A model generated the notes under the pieces. It made no database searches and had not been told where the DNA came from. It saw only the letters and a list, made by a program, of their open reading frames with translations. A stretch of 64,000 nucleotides of DNA from Mesorhizobium sp. M3A.F.Ca.ET.080.04.2.1 (GTDB taxonomy: Bacteria > Pseudomonadota > Alphaproteobacteria > Rhizobiales > Rhizobiaceae), in NCBI RefSeq assembly GCF_003952525.1, contig NZ_CP034451.1:682001-746000 (forward strand). Direction: 5' to 3'. Position 1 is the first letter of the stretch. Each line of letters begins with the position of its first letter. Positions 28,848 to 37,317 of this stretch are shown piece by piece. The position numbers were made by a program, and so were the translations under genes.

Positions 28848-29618
28848 TCAGTTGGTGTCGGTGCTGTCGGGCTCGCCCGTATTGATATCGCCCGAGTTGG
28901 TATCGCCGGTGTTCGCATCGCCGGTGCCCGTGTCGCCGTCTAGGGCTACGCCGGGTTCGGGCGCAGCTTCCGCCGGCTGCTCCTGCGCTGGCGGCTTCGG
29001 CTTGGCGGCTTCGGTCTTCGGCTTGGCCGTATCGGGCTTGGCTGTCTCAGCTTTGGCCGCTGTCGGCGGCGGCACATCCGACTTCTGCTTGCAGCCCTTC
29101 AGCCAGACGTCATAGACGGCATGCTCGACAGCGTTGAGGCCAGGGCTCTCCGCGAACATCCAGCCGGTGAAGATGCGGCGGATCTTGCGGTCGAGCGTGA
29201 TCTCATCGACCTCGACGAAGGAATCGGTCTTCGGCTGCTCGGTTTCCGGGCGCGAATAGCAGACGCGCGGCGTCACCTGCAGGGCGCCGAACTGCACGGT
29301 CTCGTCAATATAGACGTCGAAGGTGATGATGCGGCCGGTGATCTTGTCGATGCCGGCGAATTCGGCCACCGGATTGGTGATGCGGTCGGCGGCCAAGGGC
29401 GCCGCGGGCGTCTGGGGGGCGCTGAAGACCACCGTTGATGTGGTCAGAATGGTCGCTGCCGCGATCAGTCCTGTCGAGATTCGGCACAGTGCCTCTGAGC
29501 GCAATCCCGGACGGAAAACCGCTACGCACTTTTCCTGGAATTGCTCAGCCTGGTTTTGGCGCAATTCCGGACGGAAAACCGCTACGCACTTTTCCTGGAA
29601 TTGCTTCAGAAAGCTCAT
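28848..29618 (-). CDS. DUF2155 domain protein whose N-terminus contains REP repeats
   Basis: This exported protein of unknown function has a DUF2155 core (ITGRIITFDVYIDETVQFG, IFTGWMFAESPGLNAVEHAVYDVWL) followed by a Lys/Ala/Pro-rich and then Asp/Thr/Gly-rich tail of about 85 residues. A hydrophobic signal (STGLIAAATILTTSTVVFSA) precedes the core. From the ATG at 29618 the first 40 residues are two 20-residue units (QFQEKCVAVFRP...) encoded by tandem REP copies. A TTG at 29504, inside the inner copy, would start translation right before the signal peptide and give 218 residues. That start is biologically neater. DUF2155 genes usually sit beside NDUFA12, as here. Confidence 0.8.
   Translation of the reverse strand: MSFLKQFQEKCVAVFRPELRQNQAEQFQEKCVAVFRPGLRSEALCRISTGLIAAATILTTSTVVFSAPQTPAAPLAADRITNPVAEFAGIDKITGRIITFDVYIDETVQFGALQVTPRVCYSRPETEQPKTDSFVEVDEITLDRKIRRIFTGWMFAESPGLNAVEHAVYDVWLKGCKQKSDVPPPTAAKAETAKPDTAKPKTEAAKPKPPAQEQPAEAAPEPGVALDGDTGTGDANTGDTNSGDINTGEPDSTDTN
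29501..29604. repeat. Two tandem REP-like palindromes, 60-bp period
   Basis: Copies at 29501-29544 and 29561-29604 are 44 bp each and differ at one position (GCAATCCCGG versus GCAATTCCGG). Each runs GCAATTCCGG-ACGGAAAACC-GCTACGCACT-TTTCCTGGAA-TTGC, with GCAATTCC/GGAATTGC as inverted ends. The 16-bp spacer makes a 60-bp period, a multiple of three, so both copies stay in the frame of the DUF2155 gene. Confidence 0.9.
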
Positions 29619-29739
29619 GCGAGGACACCGGTGGTTGCGCCCGGGTGATTCTGTCAATCGCCAAGGCTAGTCATGGCAGCGCTGTCGGCAAGCAGCTAAA
29701 CGTCAATTGTGGCGACAAAGGACCCGAAACAGGTGCGGA

Positions 29740-30138
29740 TTAGGATCCCGGCGTCCAGGCGTCGTAGTCGCCCGTCACCTGCGGGCGGTGCTGGTTGGTC
29801 AGCACGGAGCCCTTGGGGCGATAGGCAGCAGGAGTTCCGGTCAGGTTCGGCTGATGCGGCTTCTGCCACTCGCGCGCGCGGTATTCATCGCTCGAAGGCG
29901 GCACACTGACGCGATGATGAATCCAGCCATGCCAGCCTGGAGGGATCTTTGAGGCTTCTGAATAGTCGCGGTAGATGACCCAGCGGCGGGTACGGCCTTC
30001 CGAGTCGATGCCGCCTTCATAGTAGACGTTGCCGGCCTCGTCCTCGCCGACCTTCTTGCCGAAACGCCAGGTATGGAAGCGCGTGCCCAGCGTCTGGCTG
30101 TTCCACCAGGTGAAAAACTGCAGCAGGAAAGTTTTCAT
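29740..30138 (-). CDS. NADH:ubiquinone oxidoreductase subunit NDUFA12
   Basis: This 132-residue accessory subunit of respiratory complex I is shared by alphaproteobacteria and mitochondria. The family pattern is clear: FFTWWNSQTLGTRFHTWRFGKKVGED, NVYYEGG, RRWVIY, PPGWHGWIHHRV and the Pro-rich tail HQPNLTGTPAAYRP. It acts at the cytoplasmic membrane. It lies upstream of the DUF2155 gene on the same strand. Confidence 0.93.
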   Translation of the reverse strand: MKTFLLQFFTWWNSQTLGTRFHTWRFGKKVGEDEAGNVYYEGGIDSEGRTRRWVIYRDYSEASKIPPGWHGWIHHRVSVPPSSDEYRAREWQKPHQPNLTGTPAAYRPKGSVLTNQHRPQVTGDYDAWTPGS

Positions 30139-30364
30139 CCAGATCCTCGTGGCGGCAGCGGCTGCGCCTGTTTCCTGCTTATGGCGTCAGGTCACCGCGA
30201 AGGCAAGGGGGCTTGCCCCGGCGGCGATGTAAATGCTCCGTGCGCTAAATCGATACAGATTCGCGGCCGGTACGCAACCCGGCTTGCCAAGCGCTGCCCG
30301 TCTTCCTAAAGCTCGCTCGCCCGCAAGCGGGCACCGGCCCCATGCCGATTGAGGGAGGTGAGGA

Positions 30365-31201
30365 TTGGCCCCAGAACGGTCCACCAGCAGCCGGATCGGC
30401 GCTGAAGACATACGCCGCCGCAAGGGCGGCGTGCCGATCGTCTGCCTCACCGCCTACACCTATCCGATCGCCCGCATGCTGGACCCGCATGTCGATCTGC
30501 TCTTGGTCGGCGACAGCGTTGCCATGGTGCTGCATGGCCATGCCACGACACTCGGCGCCTCGCTTGACCTGATGATCGCGCACGGACAAGCGGTGATGCG
30601 CGGCTCGGCCAGGGCCTGCGTCGTGGTCGACATGCCGGCGGGCAGCTACGAGAGCTCGGTGGCTGAGGCCGTAGCCGCGGCAAGGCGCATCGCCCGCGAA
30701 ACCGGATGTCAGGCGGTCAAGCTGGAGGGCGGGGTCGAGATGGCCGGACAGATCGCCGCGATCGTCGCCGACGGCATCCCGGTGATGGGGCATATCGGCT
30801 TGCTGCCGCAATCGGTGGAAAAGGATGGCGGCTACAGGATCAAGGGCCGAACCGGGGAAAACATCGCCGCCCTATTCCGCGATGCCGAAGCGGTGGAGAA
30901 GGCCGGCGCCTTCGCGGTCGTGATCGAGGGCACGGTGGAGGCCGTAGCCTCCGATCTCTCCCGCCATATCTCGATCCCGACCATCGGCATCGGCGCCAGC
31001 CGCGATTGCGACGGCCAGATCCTGGTCATCGACGACATGATCGGCACGACGGTCGACCGCGTGCCGACGTTCGTCAAGGAGTATGCAAACCTGCGGGATG
31101 TCATTTCGGATGCGGCGTCTCGCTATGCAGCCGACGTGCGCAGCCGCGCATTTCCCGGATCGGATCACGTCTTTTCTGCATCAGACAAGGATAAGGCATG
31201 A
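30365..31201 (+). CDS. panB: 3-methyl-2-oxobutanoate hydroxymethyltransferase
   Basis: This 278-residue enzyme makes ketopantoate from 2-oxoisovalerate and methylene-THF, the first step of pantothenate synthesis. The TIM-barrel motifs VCLTAYTYPIA, LLLVGDSVAMVLHGH, VKLEGG, GHIGLLPQS and IGIGASRDCDGQILVIDDM are visible. The usual Gly of the last block (GIGAG) is Ser here. The start is TTG at 30365, preceded by GGGAGGTGA. The stop overlaps the panC start. Confidence 0.95.
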   Translation: MAPERSTSSRIGAEDIRRRKGGVPIVCLTAYTYPIARMLDPHVDLLLVGDSVAMVLHGHATTLGASLDLMIAHGQAVMRGSARACVVVDMPAGSYESSVAEAVAAARRIARETGCQAVKLEGGVEMAGQIAAIVADGIPVMGHIGLLPQSVEKDGGYRIKGRTGENIAALFRDAEAVEKAGAFAVVIEGTVEAVASDLSRHISIPTIGIGASRDCDGQILVIDDMIGTTVDRVPTFVKEYANLRDVISDAASRYAADVRSRAFPGSDHVFSASDKDKA

Positions 31202-32049
31202 GCGGACCGATCGTCGTCGACAGCATTGCGGCGCTTCGCACGCAGATCCGGGATTGGCGGCGGGACGGAGTGCGGATTGCCATGGTGCCGACCATGGGCG
31301 CCTTGCACGAGGGCCACATTTCGCTGGTCAGGATTGCGCTTCAACGCGCCGAGCGCTGTGTGGTCTCGATCTTCGTCAATCCCGCCCAGTTCGCGCCGAC
31401 CGAGGATCTGGACAAATATCCGCGCCAACTGGCCCGCGATCTCGACCAACTGCGAGACGCGGGCGTGCATCTCGCGTTCACGCCGGGCGTGGCGGAAATG
31501 TACCCGGCCGGCTTCGCTACCAAGATTTCGGTCGGGGGCCCCTCGTCGGGCCTGGAAACCGATTTCAGGCCGGCCTTCTTCGATGGTGTTACGACGGTAG
31601 TGACCAAGCTTTTCCTGCAGGCGGCGCCCGATTGCGCTGTGTTCGGCGAGAAAGACTACCAGCAGCTTTGCGTCGTGCGGCAGCTTTGCCGCGATCTTGA
31701 TCTGCCGGTTGAGATCATCGGCGGACCGACGGTGCGCGACGCCCAGGGTCTCGCGATGTCGTCGCGCAACGCCTATCTCAACGAGGCCGAACTCAACGTC
31801 GCGCGCAAGCTCAATGCGGTTCTGCGGCAGACCGCGGCGGCACTTGCCGCCGGCGCTGAGGAGACGGACGCCACGGGTGACGCTACGGATGCCCTAATCA
31901 CGGCCGGTTTCCGAAAGGTCGACTACGTCGCGGCGCGGGAGGCGGTGACGCTTGCTCCCTGGCGTCGTGAACGCGAGGGCCGCCTGCTTGCAGCAGCCTG
32001 GCTCGGAACCACCAGGCTGATCGACAATGTAGAGATCCTCTCCGCCTGA
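31198..32049 (+). CDS. panC: Pantothenate synthetase
   Basis: This 283-residue ligase joins pantoate and beta-alanine using ATP. It shows the HIGH-like VPTMGALHEGHISLV, FVNPAQFAPTEDLDKYPR, FFDGVTTVVTKLF, VFGEKDYQQL and the KMSKS-like AMSSRNAYL. It overlaps panB by 4 nt (ATGA), so the two are translationally coupled. Confidence 0.96.
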   Translation: MSGPIVVDSIAALRTQIRDWRRDGVRIAMVPTMGALHEGHISLVRIALQRAERCVVSIFVNPAQFAPTEDLDKYPRQLARDLDQLRDAGVHLAFTPGVAEMYPAGFATKISVGGPSSGLETDFRPAFFDGVTTVVTKLFLQAAPDCAVFGEKDYQQLCVVRQLCRDLDLPVEIIGGPTVRDAQGLAMSSRNAYLNEAELNVARKLNAVLRQTAAALAAGAEETDATGDATDALITAGFRKVDYVAAREAVTLAPWRREREGRLLAAAWLGTTRLIDNVEILSA

Positions 32050-32084
32050 TCGGCGCTGCGCGACCTCGCCCAGCCTCCGGCTCT

Positions 32085-32573
32085 CTAGCCCAGCCGCTTC
32101 TCCAGTACGAGCGCGGGCATGCCTGAACCGCCGCCGCAGTCGGCAGTTTTGCCCGCGGGTTGGAAGCCGCTCGCCTCGTAGAAAGCGATGGCCGAAGCAT
32201 TCGCCTCCTCGACTTCCACGCGTATTGTCCGTGCTTGCGGGAAGCTTAGCTCGACCTCGTCGAGCAATAAGCGGCCGATGCCCTGCCGCTGGCAATCCGG
32301 GTGCACATAGAGTTGGTGCAGCAGAACGATCTTCGGATCGGTGGTGGCCGAAGCGAAAGCCATGCCGCCGATCCGGCTGCCGTCGTCGGCCAGCAGAAAT
32401 TCCGAATTGGGACGCATCAGCCGCGCCTGAAGCGAGGCGATCGAATGCCAGTCATCGGTGATTTCGGTGACCCGCTGGGCGCCGTAGATGGCATCATAGG
32501 TGGCGTGCCAGGTTTCTACCAGCAGTGCACGGACGGCGGCGAGATCGCGTTCACTGGCCGTCCGCACGAACAT
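32085..32573 (-). CDS. GNAT-family N-acetyltransferase
   Basis: This 162-residue acyl-CoA acetyltransferase has the motif A loop QLYVHPDCQRQGIGRLLL (RxxGxG/A) and motif B VEEANASAIAFYEASGF. The ATG at 32573 lies 1 nt after the gatB stop, so it is likely co-transcribed and coupled with gatB. The substrate is unknown. Confidence 0.88.
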   Translation of the reverse strand: MFVRTASERDLAAVRALLVETWHATYDAIYGAQRVTEITDDWHSIASLQARLMRPNSEFLLADDGSRIGGMAFASATTDPKIVLLHQLYVHPDCQRQGIGRLLLDEVELSFPQARTIRVEVEEANASAIAFYEASGFQPAGKTADCGGGSGMPALVLEKRLG

Positions 32574-32574
32574 G

Positions 32575-34077
32575 CTAGCCCTCAATGCCGAGCTTGGTCT
32601 TGACCAACTCGTTCACCGCCTGCGGGTTCGCCTTGCCGCCAGTCGCTTTCATCACCTGGCCGACGAACCAGCCGGCCATGGTGGGCTTGGCGCGCGCCTG
32701 CTCGGCCTTGTCCGGATTGGCGGCGATGACATCGTCGACGGCCTTCTCGATGGCGCCGGTGTCGGTCACCTGCTTCATGCCGCGGCTTTCGACGAGTTGG
32801 CGCGGGTCGCCGCCTTCGGTCCAGACGATCTCGAACAGGTCCTTGGCGATCTTGCCGGAGATCGTACCTTCCTTGATCAAGTCGATAACGGCGCCGAGCT
32901 GATCCGGAGAAACCGGAGCATCTTCAATGTCTTTGCCGGCTTTGTTGAGAGCGCCCAGCAAGTCGTTGATGACCCAGTTGGCGGCAAGCTTGCCGTCGCG
33001 TCCGGCCGCCACCTTCTCGAAATAATCGGCGATCGGCTTCTCCGACACCAGCACCGAGGCGTCGTAGGTCGACAGGCCGAGAGAGCCGATCAGCCGCGCC
33101 TTCTTGTCGTCCGGCAATTCCGGCAAGTGTCGGGCCAGGTCTTCGACATAAGCTTCGTCGAATTCCAGCGGGAGCAGGTCGGGGTCCGGGAAATAGCGGT
33201 AGTCATGCGCCTCTTCCTTGGACCGCATCGAGCGCGTCTCGCCCTTGTTGGGATCGAACAGGCGCGTCTCCTGCTCGATTGATCCACCGTCTTCCAGGAT
33301 GGCGATCTGCCGGCGTGCCTCGGATTCGATGGCCTGGCCGATGAAGCGGATCGAGTTGACATTCTTGATCTCGCAGCGCGTGCCGAACGCACCGCCGGGC
33401 CGGCGCACAGAGACATTGACGTCGGCGCGCAGCGAGCCTTCGTCCATATTGCCGTCGCAAGTACCGAGATAGCGCATGATGGTTCGCAGCTTGGTGACAT
33501 AGGCTTTCGCCTCGTCGGCGGAACGAATGTCCGGCTTCGAGACGATCTCCATCAGGGCAACGCCCGACCGATTGAGGTCGACATAGGACATGGTCGGGTG
33601 CTGGTCGTGCATCGATTTGCCAGCGTCCTGCTCGAGATGCAGGCGCTCGATGCCGACCTCGATGTCCTCGAACTCGCCCTGCCGGTCCGGTCCGACGGAG
33701 ACGATCACCTTGCCTTCGCCGACGATCGGCTGCTTGTACTGCGAGATCTGATAGCCCTGCGGCAGGTCCGGATAGAAATAGTTCTTCCGGTCGAACACCG
33801 ACTTGTGGTGGATCGTGGCCTTCAGCCCGAGGCCGGTACGGATCGCCTGCCTGACGCATTCCTCGTTGATAACCGGAAGCATGCCCGGCATTGCGGCGTC
33901 GACGAGACTGACATTGGCGTTGGGCGCCGCGCCGAAAGAAGTCGATGCTCCGGAGAACAGCTTGGCTTCCGACGTCACCTGCGCATGCACTTCGAGGCCA
34001 ATGATTACTTCCCAGTCGCCGGTGGCGCCGGGGATCAGGCGTTTTGCGTCGGGCGTGCGGGTATCGATGATGCTCAT
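32575..34077 (-). CDS. gatB: Aspartyl/glutamyl-tRNA amidotransferase subunit B
   Basis: This 500-residue subunit of GatCAB converts Glu-tRNA(Gln) and Asp-tRNA(Asn) to the amidated forms. It shows [12 protein letters not shown], the conserved [55 protein letters not shown] and [18 protein letters not shown]. The C-terminal YqeY-like tail is present ([14 protein letters not shown]). gatA and gatC are not in the window. Confidence 0.97.
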   Translation of the reverse strand: MSIIDTRTPDAKRLIPGATGDWEVIIGLEVHAQVTSEAKLFSGASTSFGAAPNANVSLVDAAMPGMLPVINEECVRQAIRTGLGLKATIHHKSVFDRKNYFYPDLPQGYQISQYKQPIVGEGKVIVSVGPDRQGEFEDIEVGIERLHLEQDAGKSMHDQHPTMSYVDLNRSGVALMEIVSKPDIRSADEAKAYVTKLRTIMRYLGTCDGNMDEGSLRADVNVSVRRPGGAFGTRCEIKNVNSIRFIGQAIESEARRQIAILEDGGSIEQETRLFDPNKGETRSMRSKEEAHDYRYFPDPDLLPLEFDEAYVEDLARHLPELPDDKKARLIGSLGLSTYDASVLVSEKPIADYFEKVAAGRDGKLAANWVINDLLGALNKAGKDIEDAPVSPDQLGAVIDLIKEGTISGKIAKDLFEIVWTEGGDPRQLVESRGMKQVTDTGAIEKAVDDVIAANPDKAEQARAKPTMAGWFVGQVMKATGGKANPQAVNELVKTKLGIEG

Positions 34078-34661
34078 GGTGGTCCAGGTCTCGTGTCCGA
34101 ATTGCCGCGCTTCTTGCGGCGCGGCCTGTCACCCGTTCGCTAGATCAATCGGCCCGGGCTGGCAAGGGAGTCGTCTCTTGACCGAGATCAAGGCATGCCG
34201 CTGTCGCCTTGGCGAAACTGACGACAAGGCAAGGAGAGCGACGGACATGAATTTTCTGGGTTATCTGCTTCCCACCGACGTCAGAGCCATCATTGATGGA
34301 TCGAATGATGCAGTAGATGGGGCGTCGACCGGCAGTTGACGGTCGTCGCGGACCAAGTTGCCGTTACCAATCGCGCTGCCGACCGCTGTCACGCCTGCGG
34401 CCATCAGGCCGAATGCGCGACATGGCTCGACAGCCAAGAACAAGCAGACTCTCCCCCCCCGACTATTGCCGCAACGCCGATTTGATTGCGGCTCAGAAGG
34501 CAGCCGGCCCGCGCCAGCGCATATCCCCGGACGGCGGGCTGGTACAATAAAGCATCCTGGCCGCAGCCAGTGCATGCCGCCCAGAAGTGTGCAGCGGCTC
34601 CGGCAACGACATGCATAAAAACAAAGACTTAAAGCGCGTCGCCTGAATCCGTTTCAGCGCT
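34078..34661. other. Intergenic region with a possible microprotein and a RIME-like element
   Basis: This 584-bp stretch lies between gatB and the CBS gene. It holds a 30-codon ORF with a good ribosome site (34247-34339), a run of C around 34450 and RIME-like copy 4 at its right end. A leftward 104-codon frame at 34261-34575 overlaps these and looks non-coding. Confidence 0.5.
34247..34339 (+). CDS. Possible 30-residue microprotein
   Basis: An ATG with a well-placed AAGGAGAG ribosome site opens MNFLGYLLPTDVRAIIDGSN and runs 30 codons to TGA. The first half is amphipathic. There is no family match I know. The ribosome site is the main argument; the length makes a chance ORF possible. Confidence 0.3.
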   Translation: MNFLGYLLPTDVRAIIDGSNDAVDGASTGS

Positions 34662-34664
34662 TTA
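34571..34664 (-). repeat. RIME-like intergenic mosaic element, copy 4
   Basis: Reading rightward: TGCATGCCGCCCAGAAGTG, GCAGCGGCTCCGG, ACGACATGCATAAAAACAAA, then AAAGCGCGTCGC, CTGAATCCG and TTTCAGCGCTTTA. Its last TTA is the stop codon of the leftward CBS gene. Confidence 0.8.
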
Positions 34665-35093
34665 GGCTGTGGCGATGTAGGCCCGGATCTCCTCGGCCTC
34701 GCGCTCGACGTCCTCGATGCGCCGTTTGACCACGTCGCCGATCGAAACAATGCCGTCGAGCTGGCCGTCCTTTTCCACCGGTAGATGACGGAAGCGGCCT
34801 TTCGTCATGATCTCCATGACCTCATTGACCGTGTGGCTCTCGTTGCAGATCTTGACCTTCGGCGTCATGGCCGAACGCACTGCAATGTCGAGCGCGCCCT
34901 TCCCTTCCCTGGCGAGTACGCGCACGATGTCGCGCTCTGAAAGAATGCCGACGATCTTGCGGTCGCCATTGGTGATGACCAATGCACCGATCCTGTGTTC
35001 GGCGAGCATGCGAATGGCTTCGCTCAGCTTTTCGTTGGGCCCGAGCGTCAGCACGTCATGGCCCTTGTGTTCGAGAATTGCCTTAACCGTCAT
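34662..35093 (-). CDS. CBS-domain pair protein
   Basis: This 143-residue stand-alone pair of CBS domains (a Bateman module) usually senses adenine nucleotides. Domain 1 runs MTVKAILEHKG to IVGILSERDIVRVLA; domain 2 covers VRSAMTPKVKICNES to LDGIVSIGDVVKRRI. The tail is charged. The ATG at 35093 follows GGAGGA; the frame is open much further but that part crosses a repeat and is not coding. The TAA stop lies inside RIME copy 4. Confidence 0.9.
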   Translation of the reverse strand: MTVKAILEHKGHDVLTLGPNEKLSEAIRMLAEHRIGALVITNGDRKIVGILSERDIVRVLAREGKGALDIAVRSAMTPKVKICNESHTVNEVMEIMTKGRFRHLPVEKDGQLDGIVSIGDVVKRRIEDVEREAEEIRAYIATA

Positions 35094-35174
35094 GGCGTCC
35101 TCCACTGCCTTGCTCGCCGGCTCCTGCCGTGACCAGCGTTTCAGCTCCAGCGCCCTTGGGAAGGCGCCGGGCGG

Positions 35175-35269
35175 CTTAAAGCGCGCCGTGGCGCGCTCCA
35201 AGCTCATTGTTTTGATGCATGTCGCTCTCCCAAAACCGCTGGCGCTTTCGGGCGACACGCATGGCAGTA
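35175..35269 (+). repeat. RIME-like intergenic mosaic element, copy 5
   Basis: CTTAAAGCGCG-CGCGCTCC, then ATTGTTTTGATGCATGTCG, CCCAAAACCGCTGGCGC and TTCGGGCGACACGCATGGCAGTA. The first hairpin is shortened relative to copy 1. It lies 42 nt from the rhomboid stop. Confidence 0.7.
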
Positions 35270-35310
35270 TCGTGCGCCGTGATCGGCTGCATTTCAAGTG
35301 CGCTACGGCG

Positions 35311-36045
35311 TTAACGCGCCGGCGGCGGACGGTCGAAAAAACGCAGACCGAAAAAGCCGGCAACGAAGCCGCCAATGTGGGCTTCCCAAGCGATCTGGCC
35401 CTCGATCCCCGGTGCAAAGCCGAGCAGGCCTGTGGCGAGATTGATCACCATCCAGACGCCCAGAAAGGTCATGACACCGCGCGAGCGCAGCACGATGGCA
35501 ATCGGCAACGGCTCGCCGGCGAAGGCTGCCTTGCCGCTCGAGCGGTCGATGCGGAAGCCGTAGCGGGCGGCCGCTCCCATCATGCCGGAGATAGCGCCGG
35601 ACGCGCCGACAAGCGGCGTCTGGCCAAGCGGATGCAGCCCCCAGAACAAGGCCACCGAGGCAAGGCCTGTCGCTGCGAAGAAGAGCGCAAACCGAAACGC
35701 GCCGAACCGGTTCGCCAGTGGCGACCCGAAGGCCGCCAGCCAGACCATGTTGATCAAGAGATGCGCCCAACTGCCATGCAGGAAGGCATAAGTGAACGGG
35801 CTGGAAAAGGCATAGAAGTCGAGGTCGAAGCGACCGGAATAGCGGATCGGAATGAAGGCCGCGCGAACGAGCAGGTCAAAATCCTGGTCGTCGGTGAGCA
35901 GATAGACCCGAACCAGATGGACAGCAACGCAGATCCCGATCACGGCCAGCACCGTCGCAGGCAGGTTGAACACCGGCTCGCGACGCGGTTCAGGGACCTC
36001 GGCTGGCTGCGGTTCGATTTCGGGAGGGCTGGCAGGTTCGCTCAT
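35311..36045 (-). CDS. Rhomboid-family intramembrane serine protease
   Basis: This 244-residue protein has about six transmembrane helices after a Pro/Glu-rich cytoplasmic start (about 30 residues). The rhomboid features are HGSWAHLLINMVWL in helix 2, the catalytic Ser in VGASGAISGMMG and the catalytic His in WEAHIGGFVAGF. It cleaves membrane proteins within the bilayer; substrates are unknown. The ATG at 36045 (MSEPASPP) is used; the frame extends about 150 codons upstream with no support. Confidence 0.9.
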   Translation of the reverse strand: MSEPASPPEIEPQPAEVPEPRREPVFNLPATVLAVIGICVAVHLVRVYLLTDDQDFDLLVRAAFIPIRYSGRFDLDFYAFSSPFTYAFLHGSWAHLLINMVWLAAFGSPLANRFGAFRFALFFAATGLASVALFWGLHPLGQTPLVGASGAISGMMGAAARYGFRIDRSSGKAAFAGEPLPIAIVLRSRGVMTFLGVWMVINLATGLLGFAPGIEGQIAWEAHIGGFVAGFFGLRFFDRPPPAR

Positions 36046-36464
36046 GCGCCGTGGCAGTCGGTTGGAGCTCGATTCTGGCCGAGCATCTAGATCAGAGCGG
36101 ATCGAATCACAAACCGCGAATCGCCACAGCCCTGAGTCGAAGGGGGCCGAATCGTAAACGATGCGAATCAAAAGAAAGCCGTCCAGGGTTTCCCCTGAAC
36201 GGCCGGTCGAGTCCCCTATCCCCGAAAATCTCGACTGAAGTGCTGCCGATCGTCGCCAGGACGACCGTTTTTGGAGTGGTTTTGGTGTGCCACACGGCCC
36301 ATTGGCATGCAATGTAAACCACTTGTTAACCTTAACCGCCCCGACCCGTGAACAAGCGTTAACGATACTGGCACGCATCCTGCTCCGCACCGCATGAAGG
36401 TCATCGGAGGGCGCCCTGTCTGTTCGCCGATGGGACAGCAAAGAGACAGATTGCGCGGAGCGGA
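36046..36464. other. Divergent intergenic region between rhomboid and PAS genes
   Basis: This 419-bp region has an AT-richer core at about 36230-36370. It contains clustered TTAAC half-sites (GTTAACCTTAACC and GCGTTAACG) and the inverted repeat CTTGTTAAC...GTGAACAAG at 36322-36356. Promoters of both genes probably lie here. No gene was seen. Confidence 0.55.
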
Positions 36465-37109
36465 ATGGATATGAATCAGAACGGATCAATCACGCTGTTC
36501 CAATATTGGAACCAGCTGCGTGATGGCCGCCCTGCCCCGAAACGTTCGGAAGTGGAGCCGGCGGACATCAAGTCGCTTCTGGCCGATACATTCATCCTGG
36601 AGCGCGACACTCGAGGCGAAGCCGTGTTCCGGCTCGCCGGCACCAGGCTTTGCGCCTGTTACGGTCGCGAGCTCAAGGGATTTTCCTTTCCTTCACTATG
36701 GCGCGACAAGGATCAGCGGCTGGTGTCGCGGCTCATCCACGGCGTCTTCGACCAGAAGACCGCCCTGCTGCTAACCTACGAAGGATTCAGCAGAAATGGT
36801 CGCTCCAACAAATTCGAGCTGCTTGCTCTGCCTCTCGACGGCGGCGTCGAGAACCCGCGCTGCCTCGGGATCGTCAGCGCTGCGGAACGGCCCTTCTGGC
36901 TGGGCGCGGACCCGCTCGGCGATGCCCTGATCGATTCGATCCGGGTCATCGATCCCGACAAGGAACCGATGTTCCTGAAAAACCGGCCGGCAATCGAGGT
37001 GCCTTCGCTCGTGCCATCGGATTTCGATGTTCCCGAAACCATCTCGGCGCTTGGCCGGGCGCGCCGAATCCGCCACCTCGTCGTGCTCGACGGAGGCCGG
37101 GAGGAATAG
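36465..37109 (+). CDS. PAS-domain protein (PAS_5 type)
   Basis: This 214-residue cytoplasmic protein is made mostly of a single PAS-like domain: LFQYWNQLRDGRPAPKRSEV, then ILERD-GEAVFRLAGTRLCACYGRELKG, and FELLALPLDGG. This single-domain family is common in Rhizobiales, and many rhizobial genomes carry it near a PilZ gene as here. No output domain is present, so it would act by partner binding. The role is unproven. Confidence 0.85.
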   Translation: MDMNQNGSITLFQYWNQLRDGRPAPKRSEVEPADIKSLLADTFILERDTRGEAVFRLAGTRLCACYGRELKGFSFPSLWRDKDQRLVSRLIHGVFDQKTALLLTYEGFSRNGRSNKFELLALPLDGGVENPRCLGIVSAAERPFWLGADPLGDALIDSIRVIDPDKEPMFLKNRPAIEVPSLVPSDFDVPETISALGRARRIRHLVVLDGGREE

Positions 37110-37274
37110 GGCAGTCGCAACCCGCAGCGATGCCCCGGAGGAGACCAGATCGCGTCCAGTTCGAAGGCATATTTCAGGTCAGCCCCGGAAGGCCATCCGC
37201 GGCCCTGACGTTAAGTCGATCGTGGCCGGCTTTTCCGTTTGTTAACCTGCTTGGCTGTAGTTTTCGGGGGAGAA

Positions 37275-37294
37275 TCCTCACAAGCTCGTGAGGA
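37275..37294 (+). promoter_or_regulatory. Hairpin in the leader of the PilZ gene
   Basis: TCCTCAC and GTGAGGA form a perfect 7-bp stem around a 6-nt loop, ending 23 nt before the ATG. There is no T-run, so it may affect translation or mRNA stability rather than termination. Confidence 0.4.
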
Positions 37295-37317
37295 ATGCCA
37301 ACGGGGTGTAATCAGAC

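Noticed and set aside
34261..34575. A leftward 104-codon frame in the gatB-CBS gap
   Set aside because: It overlaps a poly-C run and a RIME-like element end, has mixed composition and lacks a ribosome site.
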